A DNA stretch of 64,000 bases, from positions 16,967,659 through 17,031,658 of the forward strand of contig NC_081151.1 in the NCBI RefSeq assembly GCF_958295425.1. The letters are read 5' to 3'. The stretch is from Solea solea. Taxonomy: Eukaryota; Chordata; Actinopteri; Pleuronectiformes; Soleidae. The position numbers and the translations under genes are program-made. The notes under the pieces were generated by a model, which was not told the DNA's origin, did not search any database, and saw only the letters and a list, made by a program, of their open reading frames with translations. Shown in pieces: positions 24,555 through 42,652 of the stretch. How positions within the stretch are numbered: the stretch's first letter is position 1; each line of letters starts with the position of its first letter.

Positions 24555-27500
24555 TCAGTGTTTGCTGTCTGCGGAGGCTGAGCGGGACCTGGAGCGGGAC
24601 CTGGAGCGAGAACGTGGTGAGCGGGACCGGGAGCGGGACTGCTTGTTCTGAGCTGGAGGTGGGGAGCGGGAGCGGGAGCGAGACCTGGATCGGGACTTGG
24701 AACGAGACTTGGATCTGGAGGGGGATCTGGCTCCAGACTTGCCCCCTCCTCCTGATGTCTTCTTCTCAGGGGTGCGGCTGAGTGACCTGGAGCGGCTCCT
24801 GGAGCGGTTTCGGCTGCGGGAACGACTCTTGGAGCGAGAGTAGCTGCGGGAGCGGGAACGGCTCTTGCTGCGACTGTAGGGAAACAAGAGTTAGCCACAA
24901 GTTATTAAACAGTATTTAACATTCACATGGCAGTAACTTAATGTATTTAGGCAGGTAGATGTGCTTAAAATCATCAGAGTAAGAATGGTCCAAAAGAGAG
25001 AAACTAGCCAGTGAGCTGCAGTTCTGAGAAAATGCATTGTTGATGTGCAAGACATTCAGGTATTAGGAGTCTTGTGTACCTAATAAAGCAGCCTGTGAGT
25101 GTATTGTACTGATTATGATTATCCACCCTATTAAGTAAGTCCATGTGCTTTTTAAAATCTTTTTTTTTAATAAATAGTAAAAGAAAAGTCACCTTCTCCT
25201 GTCTTCAAAGATCTTCAGCTTGCGTCCATTTAGTTCCGTCCCATCAAGTTTGGAGATGGCATTCTTCATATCACTGCGAGATGCAAACTCAACCACCCTG
25301 TGTTCAAGTACAGACATTTATTAGGACCCAAGAATGAACACAAATTAACTGATAAAAACAACAACAACAACTCACCCTTCATTTTTGTTGGGTCTGTGTG
25401 CGTCCACAAAGGTGACTTCACCTGCTTTTCTCATCAGGTCTTTCAGGTCCTGTTTCAAAGCACAATGCAGGATTAATAACAGCACAGAATAAGAGATGCC
25501 AGCGAGAGCAGTTTCTGACCTGGAGGGAGAGAAATGAGCAGGCAGCAGAAACCAGCACACACAGAAACATGGGCTATCTGATACTGACATTGTCATTCTG
25601 TAATAAGCTCCCATTTCTGTGGAGGGCTTGATAACAAGAGCCATTGAAAATGCTTTGTAAGAGTGGACAAGTGTTGCCTTTTTGTTTTTTTAGATAATAT
25701 CCCATAAATTGGCTCCTTGACTTTGTGTTGTGTTTGGCTCATCAGCAAAAACCTGATTGAACTCCATAGAAAGACGCCTGAAAGACCAGACAGCAGGGAG
25801 AGGATTTTATGTGTCAAAGATTAAAACTAGAGGTCGACCGATACGAGTTTGCCTTTGGCCGATGCCGATTTTACAATAATTGATGCCTTTTGTTGGCCCA
25901 TTATTTGTCATTTAAGAACACCTATGGTCTGTATCTCCAATTCACATTTAATGTCTTCACTGCAGTGCAATGCATGTAGAGCATTTTCAATAAAATTAAA
26001 TGGGTCATCAAAAAAGTCATCTTTTGGATAAAAGTGAGGACAAAATACATTTGTCATGATTGGCTGATTCCCAAATATTCTTTATCTGAATACCGATATC
26101 GGCCCTTTTAAATCGGTCTACCTCTAAATACAACTTACTGAATTTATGTTTGAAACGCTGTAATAAGGGGGCGGATGACAATAGTACAGTGAGTGAACAA
26201 AACCCAATGGGCGGGTTTCTTTAGGTTGATTTTAAAGTGATTTGACTCTACAGAGGTTAAGTGTTTATAGAGTAAAACTGTCCCCCTTCCTATTTGAGAC
26301 TGTTACCACCCGACCCTAAACAAACCCAATCACATGAGTTTTATGCTACTTACCGCTCCATACCCAGGAAGATATTAGAATAGAGCCACTTGTCCAAATA
26401 GCAAATGGGAACCAATGCAGTGTTAAGCCCTTGAGAAACGACCTCGGCCTTGACTCAGCATCCGGCCTCCTCAAGTAAGGAACCACCAGAGAGCAAGTAG
26501 AGGAGAGGGGTGTGCGCCCGACTCAACACCCCACCCCAGCTCCATCAGCAACAGAAAAAGACCCAAATGAGCGTGGATTTGAGGGGGTTACAGCAGTCGG
26601 GGATGCCAGAACCTCCAGACTGTGGCTACGGACCTCCTAAGGCTACCGTATCCTGCGCTAGACCACTTTCACCCGCTACGGGGCCCAGCCAAGACTTTAG
26701 ACCGGCGGCAACTGCGTGTAAGGAGAGGCACCAAATGGACACTATTCAGAAAAACAACCAAAAGAGGGCGCTACACACTTCTGAGACCTCCGGCAGAGGG
26801 TGTGTATTCACCTCCGATGTAAAGGAAACCATTTAAGAGCAGCTGTTAAAAAAGGGTAAAAGATTAGATAAACTGCTTTATGTAGATGGTGGGAAACTAA
26901 AAAAAAGTGGGCTTTCTAGTGTACTTACTTCTAATGTTACTTTCTTTTTCTAACCACTAACAAATTGAGCCGGGTCCGATCAAATGAGCTGCTTCACTTT
27001 TTTTTTTTTTTTTTTTTTTTTAAAAGCATGTCATTACAAGGTGACTACATAATATGAAAGGGCCTGTGTTGTACGGCAGAGAAGAAAGTGAAGTCATCTC
27101 GTACCTGCCAGCTGATCCGTGAAGACAGGTTCTCTACAATGAGTCTGTGGTCAGTCCGCATAGGAGGGCCATATCTGTAGAACCAAAGAAGAAACACTTA
27201 AAACATAATCACACAAAAGGGGCTCTCGGCACTCAACTCTACAATCCTGAGATGATGTTTTCTTACCAGTGTCAGTTTCACTTCATCTTTTAGTGAAGCT
27301 ATATTTACAGCCTCAGGCCTGAGTAATATTTGAATTTCATTCAGATGTAGAGCAATTGACTCACTTTGTTTTGCTTAGCCCTGTTTGAAAAAGGTTTAAA
27401 GCCCCATAGTCTTTTTGCCACTGTATTTGCAATTGCACCTGTCAAGTCTCATTTTCCAACTCATTCTTAAATGTGTGGAAAAATACACAATCATAGATTA

Positions 27501-28345
27501 CCACATCACTAGTAAACGTGTTAAAGATCCACACCTTTTTCCCTCTGGCCTTTCCTTTTCCTTTGCTACTTAACCGTTTAAAAAAGTGTACTATACAATT
27601 TTATCATTATGTTCATGTGGTGCCTTTTTCCCCACTTTGGTAGACCCAAGTTGACATACCTGGATCCACTGCTGCGGGACTGGCGGTAGCTGTCTCCTCC
27701 TCTGCCGCCACCTCCGCCACCACCGCCGCCACCACCACCACCTCCTCCGCCGCCACCGAAACGGCCCATTCCAGGTCCACCACCTCTTCCTCTTCTAGAG
27801 CGAGCATGTTCGATAGTAACCCTGAACAAGAAAGAGCAGGTTAATCTTCTGTTGATACAAACTATGTCAAACTGATTCTAACAGAGTCTTTACAACACTA
27901 ACAATGTATAGAATATTGGGAGGCTTGTGAATTATCAGTGTTAGCTAACCTTGTTATCACAGTAGCCACACACTACACTATCTATCTATCTATCTATCGT
28001 GATAGTGAAACGGGCTTAGAACACAAAGAAACCACACAAGATTAGATTATCACCTTTCGCTGCACAACTCTTTGCCATTCAGCTCGTATACGGCATCATC
28101 TGCATCTCTATGGTCATCAAATTCCTGAAAAGAGGACAGCCACGTGTTAACTAAGAAGATTAAAATGGGAGACTGGATCAGACGTCATGATTTAAACAAG
28201 TCACTGCGGTGACACTTACCACAAAGCCGAATCCATTCTTCAAGTTGATTTCCCGAATCCGTCCATATCCCTTGAAAAACTTTTCGACGTCTCTTTCTCT
28301 GGCATGTGGGCTCAAGCGGCCAATGAAGACACGACAGCCACTCAT
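24555..28345 (-). CDS. srsf5: SRSF5, serine/arginine-rich splicing factor
   Basis: A nuclear SR protein that binds exonic enhancers and promotes splice-site choice. Coding exons on the minus strand are 28,220–28,345, 28,054–28,124, 27,660–27,821, 27,105–27,174, 25,376–25,449, 25,193–25,297 and 24,555–24,873. Together they make 927 nt, 308 aa, in frame throughout. RRM1 is at about residues 4–74, with VFIGRL and NGFGFVEF as RNP2 and RNP1. A glycine-rich linker containing a long poly-Gly run covers about 80–113. The pseudo-RRM starts near 126 and carries the SWQDLKD signature (141–147). An RS domain runs from about 201 to the end. The start [11 protein letters not shown] and the second RRM favour SRSF5 over SRSF4 and SRSF6, which start MPRVYIGRL. 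The protein is longer than human SRSF5 (272 aa) because of the Gly-rich linker and RS tail. Paralogue a or b is not decided. Confidence 0.92.
25828..26126. mobile_element. hAT-like MITE in srsf5 intron before the DLKD exon
   Basis: A 299-bp element whose ends are TAGAGGTCGACCGAT and, in reverse complement, TAGAGGTAGACCGAT (14 of 15 match). Flanks ATTAAAAC and AATACAAC agree at 6 of 8 bases, consistent with a decayed 8-bp duplication. It is non-coding. It lies in the largest intron between coding exons of srsf5 (25,450–27,104). Confidence 0.75.
26997..27021. repeat. poly-T run in srsf5 intron
   Basis: About 25 consecutive T residues. On the srsf5 sense strand it reads as poly-A and may be an old retroelement tail. 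Confidence 0.9.
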
Positions 28346-28889
28346 GTTGTCTGCACAAGTGGAAAAACGTTTTGGTTAACATTTAACCACAACAGGAGGG
28401 AAGTGGAATACAGACAGGTCAATGTTTAACTTTTGTCAAATAACATAATACACTTGTCAAAAAAAAACCTTCAATGTAAAACTGCAGTGATGCAGTTTTC
28501 ATTGCTTTTGTCAATTGACTATCCGATTGTTTTGAGTTTAACATGTAGGGAAGTAATCATTTGCATTTTTATGCAGTTTATGTTCATGTTGAGATTCAAC
28601 AGTGAACTTGATCTATTGGATATCTATTCGACCACCACTGCAAACTGGAGATAAACAAGTTCCAGTCAAACTGGTTTCATTTGTGGAATTACAGCTTTGT
28701 TTAACAAAACACCGAGGTCTCATCCCCCACAACGTGTTACGTAAACCCAGCTGCCTTTAATGGTATCTGCTCTTTGACACAAATAATAAGTCAGCGATCT
28801 TGGACTTTGAATTTGTCAAAAAATGTCATTCGAAAACATGACCCGGGTTTACCATTAACACCATAAATATATATATTGTATTAAAAACA

Positions 28890-29120
28890 TTTACGAGGGG
28901 TCGACCAACATGTGGTTTTCTGTGGCAAAATCTCTATATGGCATGTTCTCTCTAATGATATTTTAGAGTCTTTGTATTTAAAGCAATGACGCAGAAAGAA
29001 CACGGCGCTTTAATTTTACCGACTAAAACGCTTGTGCAATCTGCAGCACGTTTCTGAGAACAAAAACGTGTAAAACCACATGGTCTTACCGATACGGGCC
29101 ATTAATCCCGATTTAACATA
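28890..29120. repeat. decayed GGTCGACC-type repeat fragments in srsf5 intron 1
   Basis: The phrases GAGGGGTCGACCAACATG and TTACCGATACGGGCC resemble the ends and interior of the element at 25,828–26,126. No intact termini or duplication can be read. Confidence 0.35.
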
Positions 29121-29599
29121 GACGTCTATAATTAACTTCGGTGTAATGTCGGGTACGGGTGCGGGTTTTACTAGTTATCGGGGTATTTTCAAAATGCAGT
29201 ATTTTGTATTTCAGTTGAATTTGAGCACTCCCTTAGCCACAGGATGTAAAATTGAATGTAGGCCCAACTCGAGCCTGAAGACACGTTTACATAACTCTAT
29301 GAAAGCAGTTTGCCGATAAAGAAAAACAAACGTTAGGTGGAATCCAATTCCTGAATGTTTTCCTATAAGTTCAGTTTTTTTTTTGCAGGCAGACTATCTA
29401 TTAAAAGGTGAACAGTACATGTTTAGCGTCGAGCTTCCACGGTGGCTTTAGCTCGCCTCGAGGTCGGCTAAAGCTAACAAGCGTTAGCGAGACACGATTA
29501 GCTGTTGGAAATGAACGAAGCCCACGGATATATAAGTTACAAAAATATGCACTTTATATGCACAATGTTGTTGCTTAACCTTGATTAAAAAAAACTTAC

Positions 29600-29690
29600 C
29601 TAAATGGTGTCCTTAAATCGTCAGAGTATCGTTTACGTCGCCGGTTAGCTGCAACTGTTCGCCACGCCGTTCACTCGACTGTATCAAAAT
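29600..29690 (-). other. srsf5 non-coding exon 1 and start region
   Basis: On the minus strand a GTAAGT donor at 29,594–29,599 follows ACCATTTAG, and no ATG is present in the preceding 80 bases. The first coding exon begins five bases after an acceptor (TTGTGCAG/ACAAC) at 28,350, so a 5' UTR exon must exist upstream, and this is the best candidate. Its 5' edge is approximate. Confidence 0.65.
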
Positions 29691-29699
29691 GGCGAATGA

Positions 29700-31000
29700 G
29701 TCAAAGGCGCAAAGAAGCAGGACTAAGAAGAGCTCTCTTCGGGTTGCCAGTTCCGGTTTGGCGAGTTTAACGAGTTTACACGTCGATATTGCCTGAACAC
29801 GTGTTGCATAACATGTATTGATCAATTGCATCAAAAAGAGATACACTCTTCCCAGGTTAAATACACTAGGCTGATTGTCTTTACAATTTATAGAAAAATA
29901 AATGGAGTTTAGTGACAAAGTTAAAGAGAAACGACATGGATATGGCAACCCAGGCAATGTTTTCGTATTGGAGCAAAAGTGTAAAGACCCATTTCTTTGT
30001 GTGATCCGTGGTCGTATTCTCCTACATTTTTACCCGATTTTAACGGTTCGGACATCAAAACATTCTGGTGTTTCGCTACCATTCCATCCCTTTTGATATC
30101 ATTATACTTTTAAACATTTAGCTTTTCTGCAAGTTTTCTTTCATACAAAATTAATTGAGGGAACAGATCAAAGGTAGATTGAAGAAATACAAATACACAC
30201 ATTCACACACATTTCCAATGTCACTTTTTATATACCTGTTTAATGTTAAGTAAACACTCTTCATGGAAAAGTAGTTTATTTGTTTTATGGAGGGACTGAA
30301 CCATGTGATCTTTTTTGTGAGTGTAGTATTGCAGTATACCAAGGTTTTATGTTATTTAGACTAACCTCATGGATATAAATGGAGTGGATGAAGCCCTAAT
30401 CTCCTAATAAAGATAATATGGTCAGATCAAATCAGGCCATTTGATCGTCAGCTTTATTATGCTTGAGCAATAAATTCCTCAGACAGAGGACATACCTGCA
30501 GTTCACAATCTTGACAAAGTGAGATTCTCAAAATGCTCGATATGAATGTGTGAATGTTTCTCGCTAATCCAGTGAAAGCATACTTTATTGGGATAATTAA
30601 TCTCATTCTTTTTAACGTCTTTATAGTTCATCTCATTCTTTTTAACGTCTTTATATTTTTTATATATTTTGGTTTTTTTCCTTTTTCTACATATGTTTCA
30701 GTTTATATTTAGGCTGTACATAGACTTGCATGCCTCTTATGTTTCTATCTTGTAACATATTCTGGAGCTGCTGAACTGTGAATTTCTCTGTGAGATGAAT
30801 AAAGTATCTATCTATCCAGCTATCTATCTAATACCGAGATAAATCCAATATTGCCATCAAGTAGTCTTCTCTCACAAGGGCCTCATACACACCCATTTGA
30901 GGCAAAAATTGACAAATGTGTCATCTTCTTTCAGAATAACACAGTGTGCCAGCATCAATTTTAGACTAAAACAAAAACTACAAAACATGATGTGGTTATC
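29700..31000. other. intergenic region between srsf5 and desi2
   Basis: AT-rich sequence with a retroelement-like tail at 30,590–30,833 and a 30-bp tandem duplication starting at 30,601. No recognisable gene. Confidence 0.6.
30590..30833 (+). mobile_element. LINE-like 3' tail ending in TATC repeats
   Basis: The segment ends GATGAATAAAGTATCTATC, followed by degenerate TATC units, as in many teleost non-LTR retrotransposons. It contains a perfect 30-bp tandem duplication (TCTCATTCTTTTTAACGTC…) at 30,601–30,657. No reverse transcriptase frame is present. Confidence 0.5.
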
Positions 31001-31006
31001 CATCTC

Positions 31007-33044
31007 TTTATTCTAGTGCTATATCATCATTCTTCAAATTGTCTTGGGTTAGGAAAGGGAAATACATGGTTGAGGTTGACACAGTACGATAGAAAATACA
31101 TGTCTGATCTGCTCTGCAGAAAATGCCAGAGACTTGTGGGCATGAAATACTGACCACTGTACAGCCCTATCAAGTCCAAGCATCGAACAGAGAAACTATC
31201 AAACAAAGAAAATAGAGGACAAATAATCTGAACACCAAAAAAACAAAGTAGGTTACAGCTTATTTAAGTCAGATAATTAATTTTGTACTTTTAAAATCAA
31301 GGTGTTCAGCAGGAGTGAGACGACTATCGTTGTTACAAAGTCATGTGATTTCCATCCATCCTGAGAAAGGGTCACTTGTCGTTGAACGCACCACAACAGG
31401 ATCAATGGCAAAGAAACGATTCAAACCGCTTGAAATAATCAAAGCAAGCAACAGGAAATGAGTAAATCACAAGGAGCCTGATGTTTGCAACCATTACCAT
31501 GATCAGTATAATCACTACTGTCAGTAATATTAGAGGGGAAATAGCCTAGTTGAATGCATGCCAAGTCCATTATGATTACAAATAAGTAAATGACATCATA
31601 CAGTATTTTCCCTTAATGAAAATCCGACCTTCTCACTACAACAAACCCAACCTCTGACATTTAGCAACATCATTTTGTAAAAACGTGTCTTGTAACCCCT
31701 CTGCTTAAAAAGCTTTGTATCTGTAAACATGTCACAGTTTCAGTTCACAGTACTTAAAATCAATGAAAAACAAAAAAAAATATGGTGTTCAAGATTATGA
31801 GAGATGCTCCTAGTCTCACCTGATGAAGGAGGAGATTGATATAGGACCTTGGAAAACATAAATTATAGATTTGTATGTGTGCTGGTAGGCAGATTTTGTT
31901 ACCTTTGGAGAAGAGCCTTTATGCTAAGCTAAACTAACCAGGCTGCTGGCTGTAGCTTAAATATTCACTGTACAGATATGAAAGTGGTATTGATCTTCAC
32001 ATCTATTCCTCTGAGAGCAAGTAAATAAATGCACAGTACTTCCAAAAATGTGGAGCTACTCCCTTTATGATGACTTCAGTTAAAAGAGGAATACTGAAAT
32101 GCTGCTTTCCTCGCTCAGTCTTTTGTACCAGTTTAACGGTGAAAACAGTAATTGTACCAGTATAATATAAATACCATTTGGATAAAAAAGATAGTGGGTC
32201 CAAAGTCAGTTCAATAGTCAGAGTGGCAACTTGACTTTGTCTGTGTTTGTGTTCACAGGTAGTGACTTGGCTGCCCAAGGCTGTATGGACAGTGTCTGTT
32301 GAAACTGAACATCATTTGCCTTTTAACGGCTGATAAACTGGTTGTATCGTTTAAAATGAGCCCCACTTTAGACCTTATGTTAAAAAAAAGGAGGGGAGAG
32401 ATGATATGGTGTGTGTATTTTGATGTATTATCAAATTCTTTCAACGTGCAACTGTTTGAAATCACGGGACGGTCCAATCCTCTTCAACCCGTTAACCTGC
32501 TCAAAGGGCCGAAGTCATCTACTTAAAGCTCCACACAAAGAAAGCCGAGTCAACTATATCAACTGAAGGCCACAAAGAGGTTACTGAATGAGAACTTGTT
32601 CAATTTAAACAGATGCCATTTAGCGTCACTGTCAGGAGCTTCTGGTGTTTCTCTACGTACTCTACAAAAGCAGCTCTGAAGGCAGGGCGGGGAACAAGGC
32701 TGACAAAGGTTTAAAAGTTCATGGAAAAAGACTAATAACAACATACTAGAAACTTCAGATCTACAAGTGGTTGTTGTTGAAATAGGAGTGTCCCGTCGGA
32801 CTCGGATTGGAGTCCGCCTCGGTCTTCATGCGATCCGTAGAAGGGGCAGACATGTTCTCTGTGCTGTAGGTCTGACGCTCTCGTCACAAAGAGGAGACTC
32901 CACTTCCTGCCTCTTTACTCAGAGGACAAACAGTATGAGGTCAGGTGGTTGTTCAAGCCTACAAATGCCACTTGAGTCATTAGCAGTAGTGGCAGGAAGG
33001 TCCAGAGGTCAGTGTGTGTTTTTTGAGGGGCAGGCAGGTCCAGT
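31007..33044 (-). other. desi2 3' UTR with polyadenylation signal
   Basis: Roughly 2 kb of sequence with no coding signal follows the desi2 stop. AATAAA on the minus strand is at 31,007–31,012. A long 3' UTR is plausible but the exact end is inferred. Confidence 0.5.
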
Positions 33045-39286
<6,242 letters not shown>

Positions 39287-39294
39287 GGTTTAAA

Positions 39295-40080
39295 CCTGAG
39301 TAGGAAATGGAAAAACGTCCCCACTCTCCACGTTTGTTGAGGTGGTCAGCAGCAGCAGCACCTCCACACCTCCACAATGAAGGTGGTCAAGCCTCGGCTG
39401 CTCATCTCCTTCCCGGCAGAAGCAGCAGCAACAACTCACTGCAGATCTGTGCGTAAAACCCGAGAAAAATGTCCCAAAGCAGGTGAACAGCTGAGGCGAG
39501 AATTCACAGATCCATGATGGCAACGAGAGAGGAGGAAAACAAGAGGCTCAGATTCCTCAGATCCAGGGTCCACACAGCTCTGCTTTACGCACAGACAGGA
39601 GGAGGAGGAGGAGGAGGAGGAGGATGTATGAAAAGCGAGCACAACAGGTCAAAATACCACACCAGAGATTACAATGTCATCCGTGATTGAGATAAAAGGC
39701 CTACAAGTGTGGAGATGTGAAGCAGGCGACTTTCCTGTCATGGTGGGGAGAAGAAAGCGGGGACAGTCGGCTACAGGAGAACCGACGTCGAGGCCATTTT
39801 TACGCGCAGGATGTTGAAGCCGACCACTGCCGAACAAGAAGAGGAGGAGGAGAGTGAGGAGGAGGAGTCCGGATCAGCAGCAGGAGCAGCAGCATCCCCG
39901 GCCGGTGCTGCTGATGCTCATGCTGCTGCTGCTGATGATGCCACACAACCAGCTACTCTCTGGTCCCGAACTCCGCCACATGACACCGAACCCTTTCCGT
40001 CCAAAGTGCTCGATGATGATGATGATGATGGGGGTTAAATTATGTTTGAGAAAGAGCAGCTGAGATCCATCCGTATGCCT
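39295..40080 (-). promoter_or_regulatory. desi2 5' UTR and CpG-rich promoter with triplet repeats
   Basis: GC-rich sequence upstream of the desi2 start, with runs of GGA (39,600–39,623), GAG, CAG/GCT and GAT triplets. A plus-strand open frame at 39,811–40,038 would encode an acidic, Ala-rich peptide, but its composition follows directly from the triplet runs and it matches no known family. I read the region as promoter and 5' UTR. Confidence 0.5.
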
Positions 40081-42652
40081 TCTGTGTGTGTGTGTGTGTG
40101 TGTGGAGCCTGGAGCATTTTGATTACATCATACAGTATCTGCCTCCGAGACAACATCTCCGACAGCTGACGAGAGGTTTTTACATCCGCTACAGTGGAGA
40201 AGGGCGTTGTTTTGCTTGTGGAAGTGCTTACAAAACACTTTAATAATAATAAATAATAATAAATATTATAACGTACCATTCATAATGTAAAATGTGTTAA
40301 AAAAGCATACAAAAACGTACACATGTAACATAAACTTAAACTTGAAAAACACTAAAATTAAAGTAGAAAAACTAAAATAAAAAATAAAATTTTTTTTTGT
40401 GTGTTGGTTGTGTTTTTTTTTGGCGATTAAAAGGCTTACTTTTATTTTGGAGGTTAAAAAGACAACATCTTGTATCTGACGTGTGCTAACTTAACAGATT
40501 TGCACCGTCGTTCAATAAGCTAAAAAAAACCCCAAAACAATTAAAATAGAATAGGTTACGTGAATATTTGTCATTATTTCCTATCAGCTTTTTCTCTCTG
40601 CAGACAGAATTACACAAAAACATTCACCAAACAAAACATTTTTGGCGAAAAATTCACAACATACTGCGGAGTACAGTATGTTGTCTAGTTAGCATACGTT
40701 TGATGTATGCTAATGCTAATATGCTAATAAATAATCTATGAATATTTTCTGAGACAAAATGATACAATTTCAGTAAGTCAAAAGTATGAGACACAAAAAC
40801 AACACTTAACTGTCAGTGAAAATTGTTAAGTATTCCATTATCTTCAGTTAAGTACTGTTTGTCAGCGAAAACCTTATTAACTTTTAATTTATAGAAATCA
40901 TGTCAGAGGTTAGAAAATGTCCGCTTTGCTGACAGGAGCATACAGTTTATGAAAATGCAGAAAGGAGTAAGAAAACATAAAATACAATGTGGTGAATTCA
41001 ACATGAATTTTAATTGGTGCCTGGATGTCAAACACACAGTATTTGCATCATTATGTAGTGCATGTGATCTACTCCTCTGGCATACTGCACATATTCACAG
41101 TCCCCGATCAGCAGAGCGACATGAAATGTATTTACAACACGACAACAGTCAAACACAAACACATGTCGACCGATGCGGAGCAACCCAACACAAATCTCAA
41201 CTCATACACCCTCATCTCATACTTGAACTTTTACTGGAACATGTTTAATGACTCTGAATAGTGCAAAAATAAGAACAATTAACATTTATAGTTGCTGTTT
41301 GCTTAGAGAGGTCCCCGTTAAATGGAGCCGATTTTGAGAATCACACCGTTGGTCCTTCACACAAAAGAAACACTCATTTCCTCACTTTTCATTTTCTTTC
41401 CCACAAGACAAGTCATTAAACAGAAGGTACATGATTGTGAAAAATGAGGAGAATGTTTTTAAAATAGCAGTGACACGAATATGGCAGCATCCCTTGACCG
41501 AGTATTAGCAAGTGAACTGTTCACCCCATCATATATATATATATATTTAATAGTTGACCCTGAGTGAACGAGTGATACTTGGTGATACTGTGAACAACCG
41601 ATTATCTATATTTTTTCCTCACAAATACGAACTAAATTTATAAACAAATATAAGATATACGTATCTTGTTCCACCGTTGAGCAAACATGATTAAAAATGA
41701 GCCACACAAGATGACGTTATTACTTCATAAAGACACACTTTGGCCACAATATTTGTATTTTGAGTCAATAAAGGATAAACAGTCCTAGTGCTGGAAATAA
41801 TCACTATCACGTTTTCTGTAACCTACGGTGTGTAGCTGTAGAGTCTGAGCTGCTTTTGAAAAGGACAGTATTAAACTGCAATTGTCACCTGTTTTTTTTT
41901 TTTTTTTTTAAATGTGAACATGTTGAAGAAATGGAATGATAGCTGAGGAAAGGAAGTTAAGTGAGAAGGAATAACTGAGTGGATTGGAGCTTATTTTCGT
42001 TTGCTCACACTTTTAAAAGACTGCTGGAGACTTGATTTAATTATTAACGGTTGTAGAGGGTTGGATTTTCATTGTGATCAACGATACGTAGCAACAAGAA
42101 CCGACCACTTGCAAAGAGCGATTAAAGGCACTCAATGATTGTCCGTTACATTACAGGACACATTTTAATCACATGAACGGAAGGCTTTTCAACCACTAAC
42201 TCGTTCTGAGCTGCTGAGAATCAAAACCCAGTCATATGGAATTCATGAAAGCTGAAGGAACGTGAGCTCATGTCTGCATCTCAGATCTGCCACTCACTAA
42301 AACTCTCAGTTACTGAATGGCCCAACGTTGGAATTTTCTGCCGACATCTCATGCGTTTGGGAAGCCGTTAGTGTCTGCGTGAGCTCAGCTCAGCAGCAGG
42401 GACGTCACGTGTACATCCTTCTTTATCTGTGTACGTCACCAAGCTACATATAAGAGGTTATTTTAGTGGAAAGAGCATTAGAAGCAACCGTTAAATCACA
42501 TGAGCATGTAAATGGAGAAACTCAACGCCAACACTGACTAATAAAAAAATAAGGTCTACTGTTTAGAGTTTTTCCCCCCCCTCTCTTTAGGTTCTTTGGC
42601 CTTTAGCGAAGTTTTTGATCTTAAAACACAACAGAGACAGTAAATGGCGGAG
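40081..42652 (-). other. intergenic region including the synj2bp 3' UTR
   Basis: AT-rich sequence between desi2 and synj2bp. It must hold the synj2bp 3' UTR. ATTAAA-type signals on the minus strand occur (for example near 41,010), but none is decisive. No other gene is recognised. COX16, the human neighbour of SYNJ2BP, was looked for and not seen. Confidence 0.5.

Noticed and set aside
24518..24898. Second minus-strand frame of 126 aa rich in PAPA and a plus-strand frame opposite the RS domain
   Set aside because: They are alternative readings of the Arg/Ser codon repeats of srsf5 exon 8. Splice phase supports only the RS frame.
40081..42652. Search for COX16, the human neighbour of SYNJ2BP
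   Set aside because: No segment on either strand translates into a COX16-like sequence, so the gene is absent here or elsewhere in the genome.
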